64,000 bases of DNA, taken from NCBI RefSeq assembly GCF_000091325.1, contig NC_014012.1, positions 2,276,824-2,340,823 of the forward strand, written 5' to 3'. The notes beneath the pieces were generated by a model. That model ran no database searches, was not told where the DNA came from, and saw only the letters and a list, made by a program, of their open reading frames with translations. Each line of letters starts with the position of its first letter. Within the stretch, counting starts at the first letter, position 1. Below, one piece after another: positions 35,378-44,750 of the stretch. The translations under genes and the position numbers were made by a program. This stretch comes from Shewanella violacea DSS12 (GTDB lineage: Bacteria > Pseudomonadota > Gammaproteobacteria > Enterobacterales > Shewanellaceae).

Positions 35378-36355
35378 ATGTTTTCAAATGAAGTGATCTT
35401 TCTTGGGCTAATATTTCTGGCGGTGATCTTGCTCTCTCAGGCACTTTTTTTACCTGTATATAGCCCACAGAGAGCCAATACAGCATTGATCCGTAAACGC
35501 TTGAAGAAACTTTCGGCTAATGCAGGGGATACGAGTATAGAAGTGTCGCTATTGCATAAGAGCAAATTGGAAAAATTAAGCAATTTCGGTAGAAAATTAG
35601 AACGTATTGAGTTTATTGAGAATCTAAGTTATCGATTAGAGTTGGCCGATTATAAGATGATGGGACACCATTTTCTTATCTTAGGTGTGCTCACATCTAT
35701 CATTACGGCGATGATAACTTGGTTTTATATTAGTGATCCTTTTATGACCATTATTGTTTTTGTCATCACGGCTTTTCTGTTCAATATGAAGCTAAATCGT
35801 GACACCAATAAGAGAATGGATACCATAGAGGCCGATTTCCCCGATGGTTTGGATGTGATCCGCAGGGCCCTGCAGGCGGGATATTCCTTCACCGATGCAA
35901 TAAAATTGGCTACCGAAGAGCTGGAGGGGCCATTGGCGAAAGAGTTCAAGCTGATGTTTGTTAATATCAACTACACCAAAGATATTAAGCGTGCCTTGTT
36001 GGGGTTTATTCAGCGGGTTCCCAGTGTTTCTGCATTGGCTTTCGCCAGTGCGGTCATGGTGCAGAGAGAAACCGGAGGCAATCTGGCGGAGAATATTGAG
36101 AATTTAACTAGGGTCATAAGGCAGAGGTTTAAATTTAGACGTCGAGTTAAGACCTTATCCGCAGAAGGGCGCCTGTCTGCCTGGATATTAATCTTATTGC
36201 CCTTCGTACTTTTTGCGGTGATTTATCTTCAGACACCTTCATATGTTGGTGAGTTAACCGGCACCGAAGCGGGACACAAATTACTTATGTGGGGGGCCGT
36301 CGGAATGACAATCGGTGGCTGGTGGATCAGTAGAATCATTAAGATAGACGTCTAA
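35378..36355 (+). CDS. tadB: Tad inner-membrane platform protein TadB
   Basis: A 325-residue membrane protein with hydrophobic segments near residues 5-25, 100-140 and 270-320 and a T2SF domain in the middle (DGLDVIRRALQAGYSF, VMVQRETGGNLAENIENL). It pairs with TadC to form the platform that couples TadA to pilin. Only 8 bases separate it from tadA. Confidence 0.93.
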   Translation: MFSNEVIFLGLIFLAVILLSQALFLPVYSPQRANTALIRKRLKKLSANAGDTSIEVSLLHKSKLEKLSNFGRKLERIEFIENLSYRLELADYKMMGHHFLILGVLTSIITAMITWFYISDPFMTIIVFVITAFLFNMKLNRDTNKRMDTIEADFPDGLDVIRRALQAGYSFTDAIKLATEELEGPLAKEFKLMFVNINYTKDIKRALLGFIQRVPSVSALAFASAVMVQRETGGNLAENIENLTRVIRQRFKFRRRVKTLSAEGRLSAWILILLPFVLFAVIYLQTPSYVGELTGTEAGHKLLMWGAVGMTIGGWWISRIIKIDV

Positions 36356-36357
36356 TT

Positions 36358-37326
36358 ATGGATTATCTCATAGCTTTATTGGGTAGCCTGCTTGATGACC
36401 CTAGCCATGTTAAGTGGGCCGTCTATGCAATGGCAGCGGTGGCAGGTATAACCTTGGCCATTTCACTCTCTTTTCTCATCACAGGAATATACTCACCACT
36501 TAGAAAACGATTGAAAAGCATCAATAAAACTGATGCAGAACATCATATTTCTCATACTGATGTCAATACCACCATAGAGCATGGCATTGGTCGTGCAGCA
36601 AGAAAGACACCACTAAACTTGTCAAATGATGAAACCCGTCGGCTATTGATACATGCGGGTTTACATTCTGAGAATGCATTGGCAGTCTTTAGTTCTGTCA
36701 GGTTGATCTTACTGCTTATCTCGGCAAGTTTATCTGTACTTATCTTGAGTATGTTTCCTGAAATATCGGGCATGATGAGTGTGTATGTGGTGGCACTCTT
36801 AGTGGGTGGGGCCTATTTGCTACCTTCTATGGTATTACAGAACTTGGCATCCAGACGCATGAAGGAGCTCAGGGCCGGTTTTCCCGACGCCTTAGACTTG
36901 TTAGTCGTTTGCTGTGAAGCTGGGCTTGGTCTGTTAGCTGCGCTTCAACGGGTGGCGAATGAACTGGCGATCAGTCATGTTAGCCTAGCCAGTGAATTAG
37001 ATCTGGTTTGCAGTAAGGTTAGGGCTGGATTGACCATTAAGGTGGCTCTACAGGAGTTCACCGACAGAACTGGGTTAGATGACATAAAGGGTCTCAACTC
37101 GGCAATCTCACAGAGTATTCGTTTAGGCACGGGTATAGCAGCAACCTTAAGAGTATTTTCCGATGAATATCGTGATAAGCGCCTGCAAGAAGCAGAAGAG
37201 CAAGCGGCAAAGCTTGCGGTGAAGATGATATTCCCCATGATGCTGGGTATTTGGCCCTCATTTTTCATCGTTGCGGTAGGACCAGCTGTACTTAAGGTGA
37301 TGAAAGTATGGGGACAAGCTTTCTAG
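36358..37326 (+). CDS. tadC: Tad inner-membrane platform protein TadC
   Basis: A 322-residue T2SF-domain protein (PDALDLLVVCCEAGLGLLAAL, FTDRTGLDDIKGLNSAI) with membrane segments at the N-terminus, near 110-165 and at the C-terminus. It starts 2 bases after tadB. After its stop, a 14-base segment (ATTCGTTAAATT) is directly repeated at 37337-37362, before tadD. Confidence 0.93.
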   Translation: MDYLIALLGSLLDDPSHVKWAVYAMAAVAGITLAISLSFLITGIYSPLRKRLKSINKTDAEHHISHTDVNTTIEHGIGRAARKTPLNLSNDETRRLLIHAGLHSENALAVFSSVRLILLLISASLSVLILSMFPEISGMMSVYVVALLVGGAYLLPSMVLQNLASRRMKELRAGFPDALDLLVVCCEAGLGLLAALQRVANELAISHVSLASELDLVCSKVRAGLTIKVALQEFTDRTGLDDIKGLNSAISQSIRLGTGIAATLRVFSDEYRDKRLQEAEEQAAKLAVKMIFPMMLGIWPSFFIVAVGPAVLKVMKVWGQAF

Positions 37327-37382
37327 TCTAATTTTATTCGTTAAATTCTATTCGTTAAATTTTATAAGTATAAGGAGCGGCT

Positions 37383-38414
37383 ATGGCTGGTTCATTTAGG
37401 TATAGTTTGATGGTGGGTAATGCCCCATATTCTGTGTTGGTGCTCGTTTTTATGCTATTGCTGCCAGCATGTATGACATCTAAATCCCCGGAAGAGATAC
37501 TGGCATTAGAGGCCAGCGTTCCCCAGCGCCAAGATCTTTATGACGCCAAGGCTATGATCACTGTGGCGACAGCCAATCCTCCCAAGGATGAAGCCGATGC
37601 TTTGGCGCGGGCTAGCCGTGAAGAATCCCTAGGGAATTTAGACTCTGCTTTGTATCTCTATGTTCAAGCACTGGATTTCAAATCAGACAACGCCGATACC
37701 TTATATCAAATTGCTAGAATTCATAGTATTAAAGGCAATATTCAACTGGCATACCTGACATACAATGAAGCATTAATGTTAGATGCCGATATGATGATGT
37801 CCCACGCGGGTCTGGGTCTGATCAATATGGATAAGCGTCAGCACAGACAAGCCAGAATACACCTGGAAAAAGCAGTGAGTTTGGATCAGGCTAGGTTGAA
37901 ACCGCTTATTCAAAGCACAGGTGTTGACAGTTTTTATGCTCTGGACGAGGTTTCACCGGTTAGAATCTATAATGCTTTGGCCATTCTAGATGATCTGGAT
38001 AATGAGCATGATAGCGCCAGACTCTTGTATAAACTGGCTTTACAGAAGGAGCCACATTCGGCATTAATCATTACGAACTTAGGTTATTCCCATTACCTTA
38101 CTGGTAATTATACGTCGGCGGAGAATTATCTAAGACAAGCAATCAGAGAAGATCCTAATTTCGATCGAGGTTGGACAAATCTAGGTTTAGTCTATGTTAG
38201 GAAAGGTTTATACACTAGGGCATTGGCGACTTTTGAACATACTATGGAGCCAGCCGACGCATTGAATGATTTAGGTTATTTCTTGATGTTAGAGGGGCAA
38301 TATAAACAAGCTATAGTGCTATTTAAAAGGGCAATAGATAATTCGCCCAGCTATTTTGAACAAGCACAGAAAAACCTGAAACGTGCTTCTATGGAGCTAA
38401 ACAGTAGACATTAA
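37383..38414 (+). CDS. tadD: TPR lipoprotein TadD
   Basis: A 343-residue protein with a signal ending LLPAC (lipobox) and several TPR units (SLGNLDSALYLYVQAL, NADTLYQIARIHSIKGNIQLAYLTYNEAL, HSALIITNLGYSHYLTGNYTSAE and others - these are named by their first few residues). TadD works as a pilotin that helps the secretin reach the outer membrane. AAGGAG precedes the ATG. A strong terminator after it ends the Tad locus. Confidence 0.88.
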   Translation: MAGSFRYSLMVGNAPYSVLVLVFMLLLPACMTSKSPEEILALEASVPQRQDLYDAKAMITVATANPPKDEADALARASREESLGNLDSALYLYVQALDFKSDNADTLYQIARIHSIKGNIQLAYLTYNEALMLDADMMMSHAGLGLINMDKRQHRQARIHLEKAVSLDQARLKPLIQSTGVDSFYALDEVSPVRIYNALAILDDLDNEHDSARLLYKLALQKEPHSALIITNLGYSHYLTGNYTSAENYLRQAIREDPNFDRGWTNLGLVYVRKGLYTRALATFEHTMEPADALNDLGYFLMLEGQYKQAIVLFKRAIDNSPSYFEQAQKNLKRASMELNSRH

Positions 38415-38435
38415 TATATCAAATAGAATCGATAT

Positions 38436-38464
38436 AAAAAAACGCCCTGATGGGCGTTTTTTTT
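38436..38464. terminator. Bidirectional terminator between tadD and asnS
   Basis: A stem of AAAAAAACGCCC (38436-38447) with GGGCGTTTTTTT (38452-38463) and loop TGAT; eight Ts on the plus side and seven As for the minus strand serve both convergent genes. Confidence 0.9.
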
Positions 38465-38479
38465 ATTCGTAAGCCAAAC

Positions 38480-39880
38480 TTAGAAGCTTGCCGACTTAGG
38501 TGCGCGAGGGAATGGGATAACATCGCGTATGTTGGATACGCCAGTGACGTAAGAGACTAAACGCTCGAAGCCAAGACCGAAACCTGCGTGAGGCACTGTA
38601 CCGTAGCGGCGCATGTCACGATACCACCAGTAATCTTCCTTACTCAGGTTCATCTCTTCGAGACGAGCATCGAGTACGTCCAAACGTTCTTCACGTTGAG
38701 CGCCACCGATTATCTCACCGATCCCAGGTGCGAGTACGTCCATCGCGGCGACGGTCTTGCCATCATCGTTGAGACGCATGTAGAAGGCCTTGATGTCTTT
38801 CGGGTAGTTTTTCACGACCACAGGAGCCTTGAAATGCTCTTCCGCCAGGTATCTCTCGTGCTCAGATTGCAGATCGATTCCCCACTCGACGGCATACTCA
38901 AATTTCTTACCGCAGTTTTTCAGGATTTCTACCGCTTCAGTGTAATCAACTTGAGCAAAGTCGCTAGTAACGAAAGATTCAAGACGTTCAATGACTGTTT
39001 TATCGACACGTTGGGCGAAAAACTCAAGGTCGTCACGACGTTCTTCCAGTACGGCTTTGAAACAGAATTTTAGCATCTGTTCGGCGAGGGCAGCTACATC
39101 ATCGAGATCGGCGAAAGCAACTTCAGGCTCAACCATCCAGAATTCGGCAAGATGGCGACTGGTGTTTGAGTTTTCAGCACGGAATGTTGGGCCAAAAGTA
39201 TAGACTTTTGACAATGCACAGGCATAAGTCTCGGCATTCAGCTGACCGGATACTGTGAGGAAGGCCTCTTTGCCGAAGAAGTCTTCACTGTAGTCGACTT
39301 TACCTTCGTCGGTACGAGGTAAGTTTTCCATGTCTAAAGTCGAGACTTGGAACATCTCACCTGCACCTTCACAATCCGATGCTGTGATGAGGGGGGTCGA
39401 TACCCAAATAAAGCCTTCTTCGTGGTAGAACCTGTGTATCGCTTGTGACAAACAGTTACGTACACGTGCAACCGCACCGATAATGTTTGTGCGCGGGCGA
39501 AGGTGTGCTAGCTCTCTCAAATGCTCGATAGAGTGACGCTTAGCCGCCATAGGATAAGTGTCAGGATCTTCTACCCAACCAGCGACTTCAATACTGGTGA
39601 CTTGCAGTTCAAATGCCTGACCTTTACCCGGAGACTCAACCACTTCACCTGTCATGATGACTGAACAACCTGCAGTCAACTTTAAGATTTCGTTATTGTA
39701 ATTTTCTAAGCTATTAGGCACTACACCTTGGATAGGATCAAAACAGGAGCCATCATAGACGGCAAGAAAAGAGATACCGGCCTTGGAATCTCGGCGCGAT
39801 CTTACCCAACCGCGAACGGTGATCTGCGAACCAACCGCAAACTCACCTTTAAATACAGAAGCGACAGATGTAATGCTCAT
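38480..39880 (-). CDS. asnS: Asparaginyl-tRNA synthetase
   Basis: A 466-residue class IIb aminoacyl-tRNA synthetase of normal length. It has an OB-fold anticodon-binding domain (residues about 15-110, [17 protein letters not shown]) and the catalytic core with motif 2 ([25 protein letters not shown]) and motif 3 ([15 protein letters not shown]). It attaches Asn to tRNA-Asn. The start follows its own gap of about 250 bases upstream on the minus strand; no other gene is in the unit. Confidence 0.97.
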   Translation of the reverse strand: MSITSVASVFKGEFAVGSQITVRGWVRSRRDSKAGISFLAVYDGSCFDPIQGVVPNSLENYNNEILKLTAGCSVIMTGEVVESPGKGQAFELQVTSIEVAGWVEDPDTYPMAAKRHSIEHLRELAHLRPRTNIIGAVARVRNCLSQAIHRFYHEEGFIWVSTPLITASDCEGAGEMFQVSTLDMENLPRTDEGKVDYSEDFFGKEAFLTVSGQLNAETYACALSKVYTFGPTFRAENSNTSRHLAEFWMVEPEVAFADLDDVAALAEQMLKFCFKAVLEERRDDLEFFAQRVDKTVIERLESFVTSDFAQVDYTEAVEILKNCGKKFEYAVEWGIDLQSEHERYLAEEHFKAPVVVKNYPKDIKAFYMRLNDDGKTVAAMDVLAPGIGEIIGGAQREERLDVLDARLEEMNLSKEDYWWYRDMRRYGTVPHAGFGLGFERLVSYVTGVSNIRDVIPFPRAPKSASF

Positions 39881-40139
39881 TGTTGCTTAGTTCTCCAACG
39901 AAACGTTATATATAAAATTTGGACGTTTATATTACCTTGCTGGCTGTTTTTCTCAAGTAGCAAAATCAGATAAACGGCCCAATAGAGGTCAATTTTGATG
40001 ATTAATCCTGCTTTTGAACTTTAACCTAAAGCTAGATAGCGGTCTTGGTTTACTAACTGCTTGAAATTGGCGGCCATAAGGCTTACTTGTTATGATTAAA
40101 TATAAGACGAAATAGTTTTATTTATTTGAGGAGTTTGCC

Positions 40140-40475
40140 ATGAAAAAAATTAAAATATTTCAGAGATTACTGGCAATTCTTTCTATCACTGGCTGGTCTC
40201 TTGCGATATATGCCTTGTTGATTTTCGATAAGGCCAGGCCAGATCGTGCCATAGGTTATTATTTAAGTAAGGGGTCGTCGGTTCGTCTTGGCTGGGATCC
40301 CATCCAAACGGTTCAGTTAGAACATATCATATGGGCGTGTGCGACGATCAGTTTTGTCAGCTTGGCATTTAATTACTATTTCGCTCATCACAGTAGGATG
40401 GGGTATTGGTTTAATATTCCTTTGCTACTGTTAAGTTCAGTGGCTGCAGGCTTGTATATTACCTTTATGATTTAA
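40140..40475 (+). CDS. Three-helix membrane protein, function unknown
   Basis: A 111-residue product with hydrophobic helices near residues 8-30, 62-82 and 88-110. FDKARPDRAIGYYL between the first two may be cytoplasmic or periplasmic. GAGGAG is placed 7 bases before the ATG. I do not recognise the family. It is followed by the repeat array at 40515. Confidence 0.6.
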   Translation: MKKIKIFQRLLAILSITGWSLAIYALLIFDKARPDRAIGYYLSKGSSVRLGWDPIQTVQLEHIIWACATISFVSLAFNYYFAHHSRMGYWFNIPLLLLSSVAAGLYITFMI

Positions 40476-40514
40476 CTAACCCTAGTTCCTAGATTTCTAA
40501 ATTCCTAGAGAATG

Positions 40515-41003
40515 AGGTGTTTGCAGAGTGTGTTTATCATGGCAGCGGTTGCGCCCCAGATTAGGTGTTTTCGATAACGGATAAAATTGGCTGCATGTGA
40601 TGTACCCCATGGTCTTGGTCTATCTACTTTCGACAGACCGACGACTGTGGTGCTGTAATAAATATTACTGGGAGTGTCTAAAGAATCAGGTGTTTGCAGA
40701 GTGTGTTTATCATGGCAGCGGTTGCTCCCCAGATAAGGTGCTCTCGATAACGGATAAAATTGGCTGCATGTCATGGTTCACATGGCCTTGGTCAATCTGT
40801 TTTTGAAGCCTGTAATCCTGTAATCCTGTAATAAATCTTATTGAGAGTGTTTAGATAATTAGGTGTTTGCAGAGTGTGTTTATCATGGCTGCGGTTGCTC
40901 CCCAGATTAGGTGCTCTCGATAGCGGATAAAATAAACCGGGTGATGGATCCCATGGCGTTGGTAAATCTGTTTTTGCCGATTTTCCGCCTGTAATAAATA
41001 GGA
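40515..41003. repeat. Triplicated 3' end of the Nudix gene, 173-bp steps
   Basis: AGGTGTTTGCAGAGTGTG starts at 40515, 40688 and 40861, exactly 173 bases apart each time. The third copy is the 3' end of the Nudix gene itself, the other two lie beyond its stop. Each copy reads on the minus strand as FIRYRxHLIWGATAAMINTL then CKHL and a stop. Copies differ at several positions and the second contains an extra CTGTAATC triplet of octamers near 40809. Confidence 0.9.
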
Positions 41004-41441
41004 TAAAGGCACAGTAAACAGTTCATCGACTTCACCCGGATCCAATTTAGGGGTAAAGGCTTCCTTTACCAGTCCTATGACAGGGGTTATCTCAAAACCG
41101 CTAAACGTTTTCATCGCAGGATATTGACCAATCACTTCTACATTATCAGGGTAAAGTGCAATCTCCTCGGCAGCCTCTCTCAATGCAGTTTCGATAAGTG
41201 AAGCATCACCCAGTTCAACTTTTCCGCCTGGAAAACTGATTTGTCCCGGATGAGATCTAAGATGAGTGGGGCGCCTGGTGAGTAGCACATGGAACTCACC
41301 CTCTTCATGTATTAAGGCAATGAGGACCGCAGCTTGTCGCAGAGTATCCTTAATATCCGGGTTCGATTCTTCGGGAGCTTGTAGGAGGTTATATCTGAGT
41401 TTGAAATCAGTTAATGCAATAGGCTTAATCATTTTTGGCAT
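40851..41441 (-). CDS. nudL: CoA-pyrophosphatase-type Nudix hydrolase
   Basis: A 196-residue Nudix enzyme. The Nudix box is GGKVELGDASLIETALREAAEE with the CoA-type preceding block RSHPGQISFPGG (the UPF0035 signature), which marks the CoA pyrophosphatase (NudL/YeaB) family. It should cleave CoA or its derivatives into 4'-phosphopantetheine and 3',5'-ADP. It lies 28 bases downstream of pabB and is probably in the same operon. Its last 27 codons are duplicated twice more downstream. Assignment to NudL rather than another Nudix subfamily is by motif. Confidence 0.85.
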   Translation of the reverse strand: MPKMIKPIALTDFKLRYNLLQAPEESNPDIKDTLRQAAVLIALIHEEGEFHVLLTRRPTHLRSHPGQISFPGGKVELGDASLIETALREAAEEIALYPDNVEVIGQYPAMKTFSGFEITPVIGLVKEAFTPKLDPGEVDELFTVPLSYLLQAENRQKQIYQRHGIHHPVYFIRYREHLIWGATAAMINTLCKHLII

Positions 41442-41469
41442 ATAACCTCTACTTATTTACGCTCAAATA

Positions 41470-42864
41470 TCAAGCCTGTAATACAGGCAAAATCTTACTG
41501 ACTTTATCATAGGTTTCTTTATATTCACTCTCTGCCGTCGAGTCGACAACGATTCCGCCGCCAGCCCAACAATGAATGATGCCATCTATAGCCACTAAGG
41601 TTCGTATGGTGATACTGGTGTCCATCTGCCCATCTTGACTGATGTAACCGATAGAACCACAGTAAAGACTTCTCCTTGAGGGTTCAAGTTCTTCTATTAT
41701 CTCCATGGCCCGAATTTTAGGGGCTCCTGTGATTGACCCCCCCGGGAAGCAGGCCTGCAATAAATCTGTAGCCTGATATTGTGGGGAAAGTTTTGCCGTT
41801 ACTGTGCTGACGAGATGATGTACGGCAGGAAAGCTTTCAATCTTAAACAGGTGAGGCACAGATACCGAGCCTGCTTTGGCAACCTTGCCCAGATCGTTAC
41901 GTAGCAGATCGACAATCATCAAGTTTTCAGCCCTGTCTTTGGCGGAATGGGCTAGCTGTAATGCCGACTCTTGATCTTGCTCCTGTGTGGGGTACCTAGG
42001 ACTCGTGCCTTTAATGGGTTTAGTCTGAATATCTTCACCTCTGAGCTGAATAAATCGCTCGGGAGAAATTGACAGTAAGGCGCCTTGGGGGAGTCGAATG
42101 AAGGCGGAGAAAGGCGCCTTATTGGATTCCCTGAGTTTGAGGTAAGCCTGCCATTCATCACCCTGATATTTAGCCGAGAATCTTTGGGTCAGGTTTATTT
42201 GATAGCAGTCGCCGCTTTGAATATATGCTTGAATAACGTCGAATTTCTCTTCGTAATCTGCCTTTGTTAGTTGGGGCCGCCAGTCACCTATAAGGGAAAA
42301 TTGTGCTTTGTTGGATTGGTGTTCAAGTTTGCCTTGCAGCCATGTCAGGCTGGTTTGTGCATCTATTTCATTGCCGTAATGCACTAAGCTCCAGGCTTGT
42401 GCTTGATGATCGAATACCAGTGCCCATAGATATAAGCCAATGTTCATGGCTGGCAGGGAAATGTCGTCGGCGGCTATTGCGGGGATTTTCTCGATTTTTC
42501 TTCCAAGATCATAGTTGAAGCTGCCCATTGCACCGCCGGAAAAAGGCAATGTACTGGATTTTTGTACCGGGAAGTTATGGCTTAACTCCTGTTTAACCAG
42601 ATCGAATGGATTTATCTGGCTAAGGCTAGAGCTTGTCAGTGAGTGGTCTCGATATCGGCTTATTTCGGTATGAGACCCTTCTGTGACAAGTGTCACAATG
42701 GGGTCAAGGCAAATGATGTCGAAGCGGCTATCACAATGATCGGCACTGGCCGAATCGAGTAACACAGCCCAGGGAATATCGGACAAGGATGAAAATAATT
42801 CTGTGGTGGTATATTTCCAATCAAGACGCAGTATAGACACACACTGCAGCGCCGATAAATTCAT
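41470..42864 (-). CDS. pabB: Aminodeoxychorismate synthase component I
   Basis: A 464-residue chorismate-binding enzyme. It converts chorismate with ammonia from PabA to 4-amino-4-deoxychorismate in folate synthesis. Motifs seen: QINLTQRFSA, SPERFIQLRGEDIQTKPIKGTSPR (the PIKGT Lys separates PabB from anthranilate synthase), LRNDLGKVAKAGSVSVP, FPGGSITGAPKIRAMEII and YCGSIGYIS. Length is usual for PabB. Transcribed on the minus strand ahead of nudL. Confidence 0.93.
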   Translation of the reverse strand: MNLSALQCVSILRLDWKYTTTELFSSLSDIPWAVLLDSASADHCDSRFDIICLDPIVTLVTEGSHTEISRYRDHSLTSSSLSQINPFDLVKQELSHNFPVQKSSTLPFSGGAMGSFNYDLGRKIEKIPAIAADDISLPAMNIGLYLWALVFDHQAQAWSLVHYGNEIDAQTSLTWLQGKLEHQSNKAQFSLIGDWRPQLTKADYEEKFDVIQAYIQSGDCYQINLTQRFSAKYQGDEWQAYLKLRESNKAPFSAFIRLPQGALLSISPERFIQLRGEDIQTKPIKGTSPRYPTQEQDQESALQLAHSAKDRAENLMIVDLLRNDLGKVAKAGSVSVPHLFKIESFPAVHHLVSTVTAKLSPQYQATDLLQACFPGGSITGAPKIRAMEIIEELEPSRRSLYCGSIGYISQDGQMDTSITIRTLVAIDGIIHCWAGGGIVVDSTAESEYKETYDKVSKILPVLQA

Positions 42865-43003
42865 TGTTTAACCTTATCTAAAATGTGATATTCCCCTAAA
42901 AGTCACGAAAGAGTATCATATCTCTCAGCTAGCATTAATAAAAACAGATATAGATGCCAAAAATGGCTCAAAGTGTTCCCATTGTGTGTATAAGGAAGTG
43001 ATT

Positions 43004-44527
43004 GTGAGTAAAGAAGTTGTCATTAAACAAGCAGATCTCATCGAGAGCGTCGCCGATGCCCTACAATATATCTCTTACTATCATCCTAAGGATTTCGTCG
43101 ATGCAATGACCCAAGCCTATGAGCGTGAAGAGAGCGCTGCAGCAAAAGATGCCATTGCTCAAATCTTGATAAATTCACGTATGTCAGCTGAAGGTAAGCG
43201 ACCTCTGTGTCAAGACACGGGTATTGTGACTTGTTTCGTTAAAGTCGGTATGGCTGTGAAGTGGGATAAAACAGACATGACCATTCAGCAGATGGTCGAT
43301 GAGGGCGTAAGACAAGCCTATCTCAATCCTGACAATCCACTGCGTGCATCTATCGTCGCAGATCCTGCCGGGGCACGCATAAATACCAAAGACAACACAC
43401 CATCTGTGGTCCATATCGACATGATCCCAGGCAATCACATCGAAGTAGCTATCGCTGCTAAAGGTGGCGGATCTGAAAATAAATCTAAGATGGCCATGCT
43501 CAATCCATCCGATGACATTGCTGCCTGGGTTGAGAGAACCTTACCAACCATGGGCGCGGGCTGGTGTCCACCGGGTATGTTAGGCATAGGTATAGGTGGC
43601 ACCGCCGAAAAAGCGGCTGTTTTAGCCAAAGAGTCCTTAATGGATCCGGTCGATATTCATGAGCTGCAGCAAAGAGGCGCGCAGACGGCGGAAGAAAAAT
43701 TACGTCTCGACATCTTTGAGCGTGCAAACAATCTGGGCATAGGTGCCCAGGGACTCGGTGGTTTGACAACTGTCTTAGACGTTAAGATAAAATCCATGCC
43801 CACTCATGCGGCATCTAAGCCCGTGGTGATGATCCCTAATTGCGCCGCTACGCGCCATGTACATTTCCATCTTGATGGCACTGGGCCTGCTGAATTAACG
43901 CCGCCTTCTCTGGAAGATTGGCCGGTGATCACCCGAGAAGTCGGGGAGAACACACACAGAGTCAATCTCGATACCGTGACTCAAGCCGAAATCGAAACAT
44001 GGAAGAGTGGCGACACCTTACTCCTAAACGGCAAGATGCTAACCGGCCGTGATGCGGCGCATAAACGCATTCAGACACTTATCGAATCTGGTGAAGGGCT
44101 GCCAGAAGGCGTCGACTTTACCGGTAAATTTATCTATTACGTGGGTCCGGTGGATCCTGTAGGCAGTGAAGTTGTCGGGCCAGCAGGTCCTACAACGGCG
44201 ACCCGTATGGATAAGTTTACCGATCTAATGCTCGAGAAAACAGGCTTGATGGGCATGATAGGTAAAGCCGAGCGTGGGCCTGCAACCGTTGCTTCAATCA
44301 AGAAGCACAAGGCGGTTTACCTTATGGCAGTTGGCGGCGCGGCTTACTTAGTGTCTAAAGCCATCAAGAAGTCACGAGTGGTAGCCTTTGCCGACTTAGG
44401 CATGGAAGCTATCTATGAGTTTGATGTTAAAGATATGCCAGTCACTGTGGCGGTAGACTCAGAGGGCGTGAATGTTCACGAGACCGGTCCTGCACAATGG
44501 AAAGTGAGCCTGGAACCCGCGAAATAA
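43004..44527 (+). CDS. fumA: Class I (iron-sulfur) fumarate hydratase
   Basis: A 507-residue cytosolic enzyme from the GTG at 43004, which has AAGGAAG before it. A GTG at 42986 is less likely. Class I fumarases hold a 4Fe-4S cluster and interconvert fumarate and malate. The N-terminal alpha part contains KRPLCQDTGIVTCF, GGGSENKSKMAML and GWCPPGMLGIGIGG; the C-terminal beta part contains GRDAAHKRI, YYVGPVDPVG, GPAGPTTATRMD and GKAERG. Iron-ligand Cys residues are in LCQDTG, and MIPNCAAT. It is a single gene with its own terminator. Confidence 0.95.
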   Translation: MSKEVVIKQADLIESVADALQYISYYHPKDFVDAMTQAYEREESAAAKDAIAQILINSRMSAEGKRPLCQDTGIVTCFVKVGMAVKWDKTDMTIQQMVDEGVRQAYLNPDNPLRASIVADPAGARINTKDNTPSVVHIDMIPGNHIEVAIAAKGGGSENKSKMAMLNPSDDIAAWVERTLPTMGAGWCPPGMLGIGIGGTAEKAAVLAKESLMDPVDIHELQQRGAQTAEEKLRLDIFERANNLGIGAQGLGGLTTVLDVKIKSMPTHAASKPVVMIPNCAATRHVHFHLDGTGPAELTPPSLEDWPVITREVGENTHRVNLDTVTQAEIETWKSGDTLLLNGKMLTGRDAAHKRIQTLIESGEGLPEGVDFTGKFIYYVGPVDPVGSEVVGPAGPTTATRMDKFTDLMLEKTGLMGMIGKAERGPATVASIKKHKAVYLMAVGGAAYLVSKAIKKSRVVAFADLGMEAIYEFDVKDMPVTVAVDSEGVNVHETGPAQWKVSLEPAK

Positions 44528-44546
44528 CTCAGTCTTACTAGAGTAA

Positions 44547-44582
44547 ACTTGGCTTAGGCATATTGCTTAAGCCAAGTATTTT
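44547..44582 (+). terminator. Terminator of fumA
   Basis: A 10-bp stem ACTTGGCTTA (44547-44556) with its partner (44568-44577), an inner 4-bp extension and then ATTTTGG. Confidence 0.75.
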
Positions 44583-44750
44583 GGATAGTGTTTACCCCAT
44601 CGGCTTATATGCCGAAACATTATGTCAGCGGGACACCTAAAACAAAACTAACTCGAGTCTTGGGTGAATGCCGGACAGCTTAATTCGCTAATCATCTGGC
44701 TGATATGCCAATTGATTAGACTTAATAAATCACAGAAGATGATAATAATA

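Noticed and set aside
40505-40774. An 89-codon minus-strand frame over the repeat copies as a real gene
   Set aside because: It is made of two tandem copies of the Nudix 3' end read partly out of frame; only its last part matches the parent.
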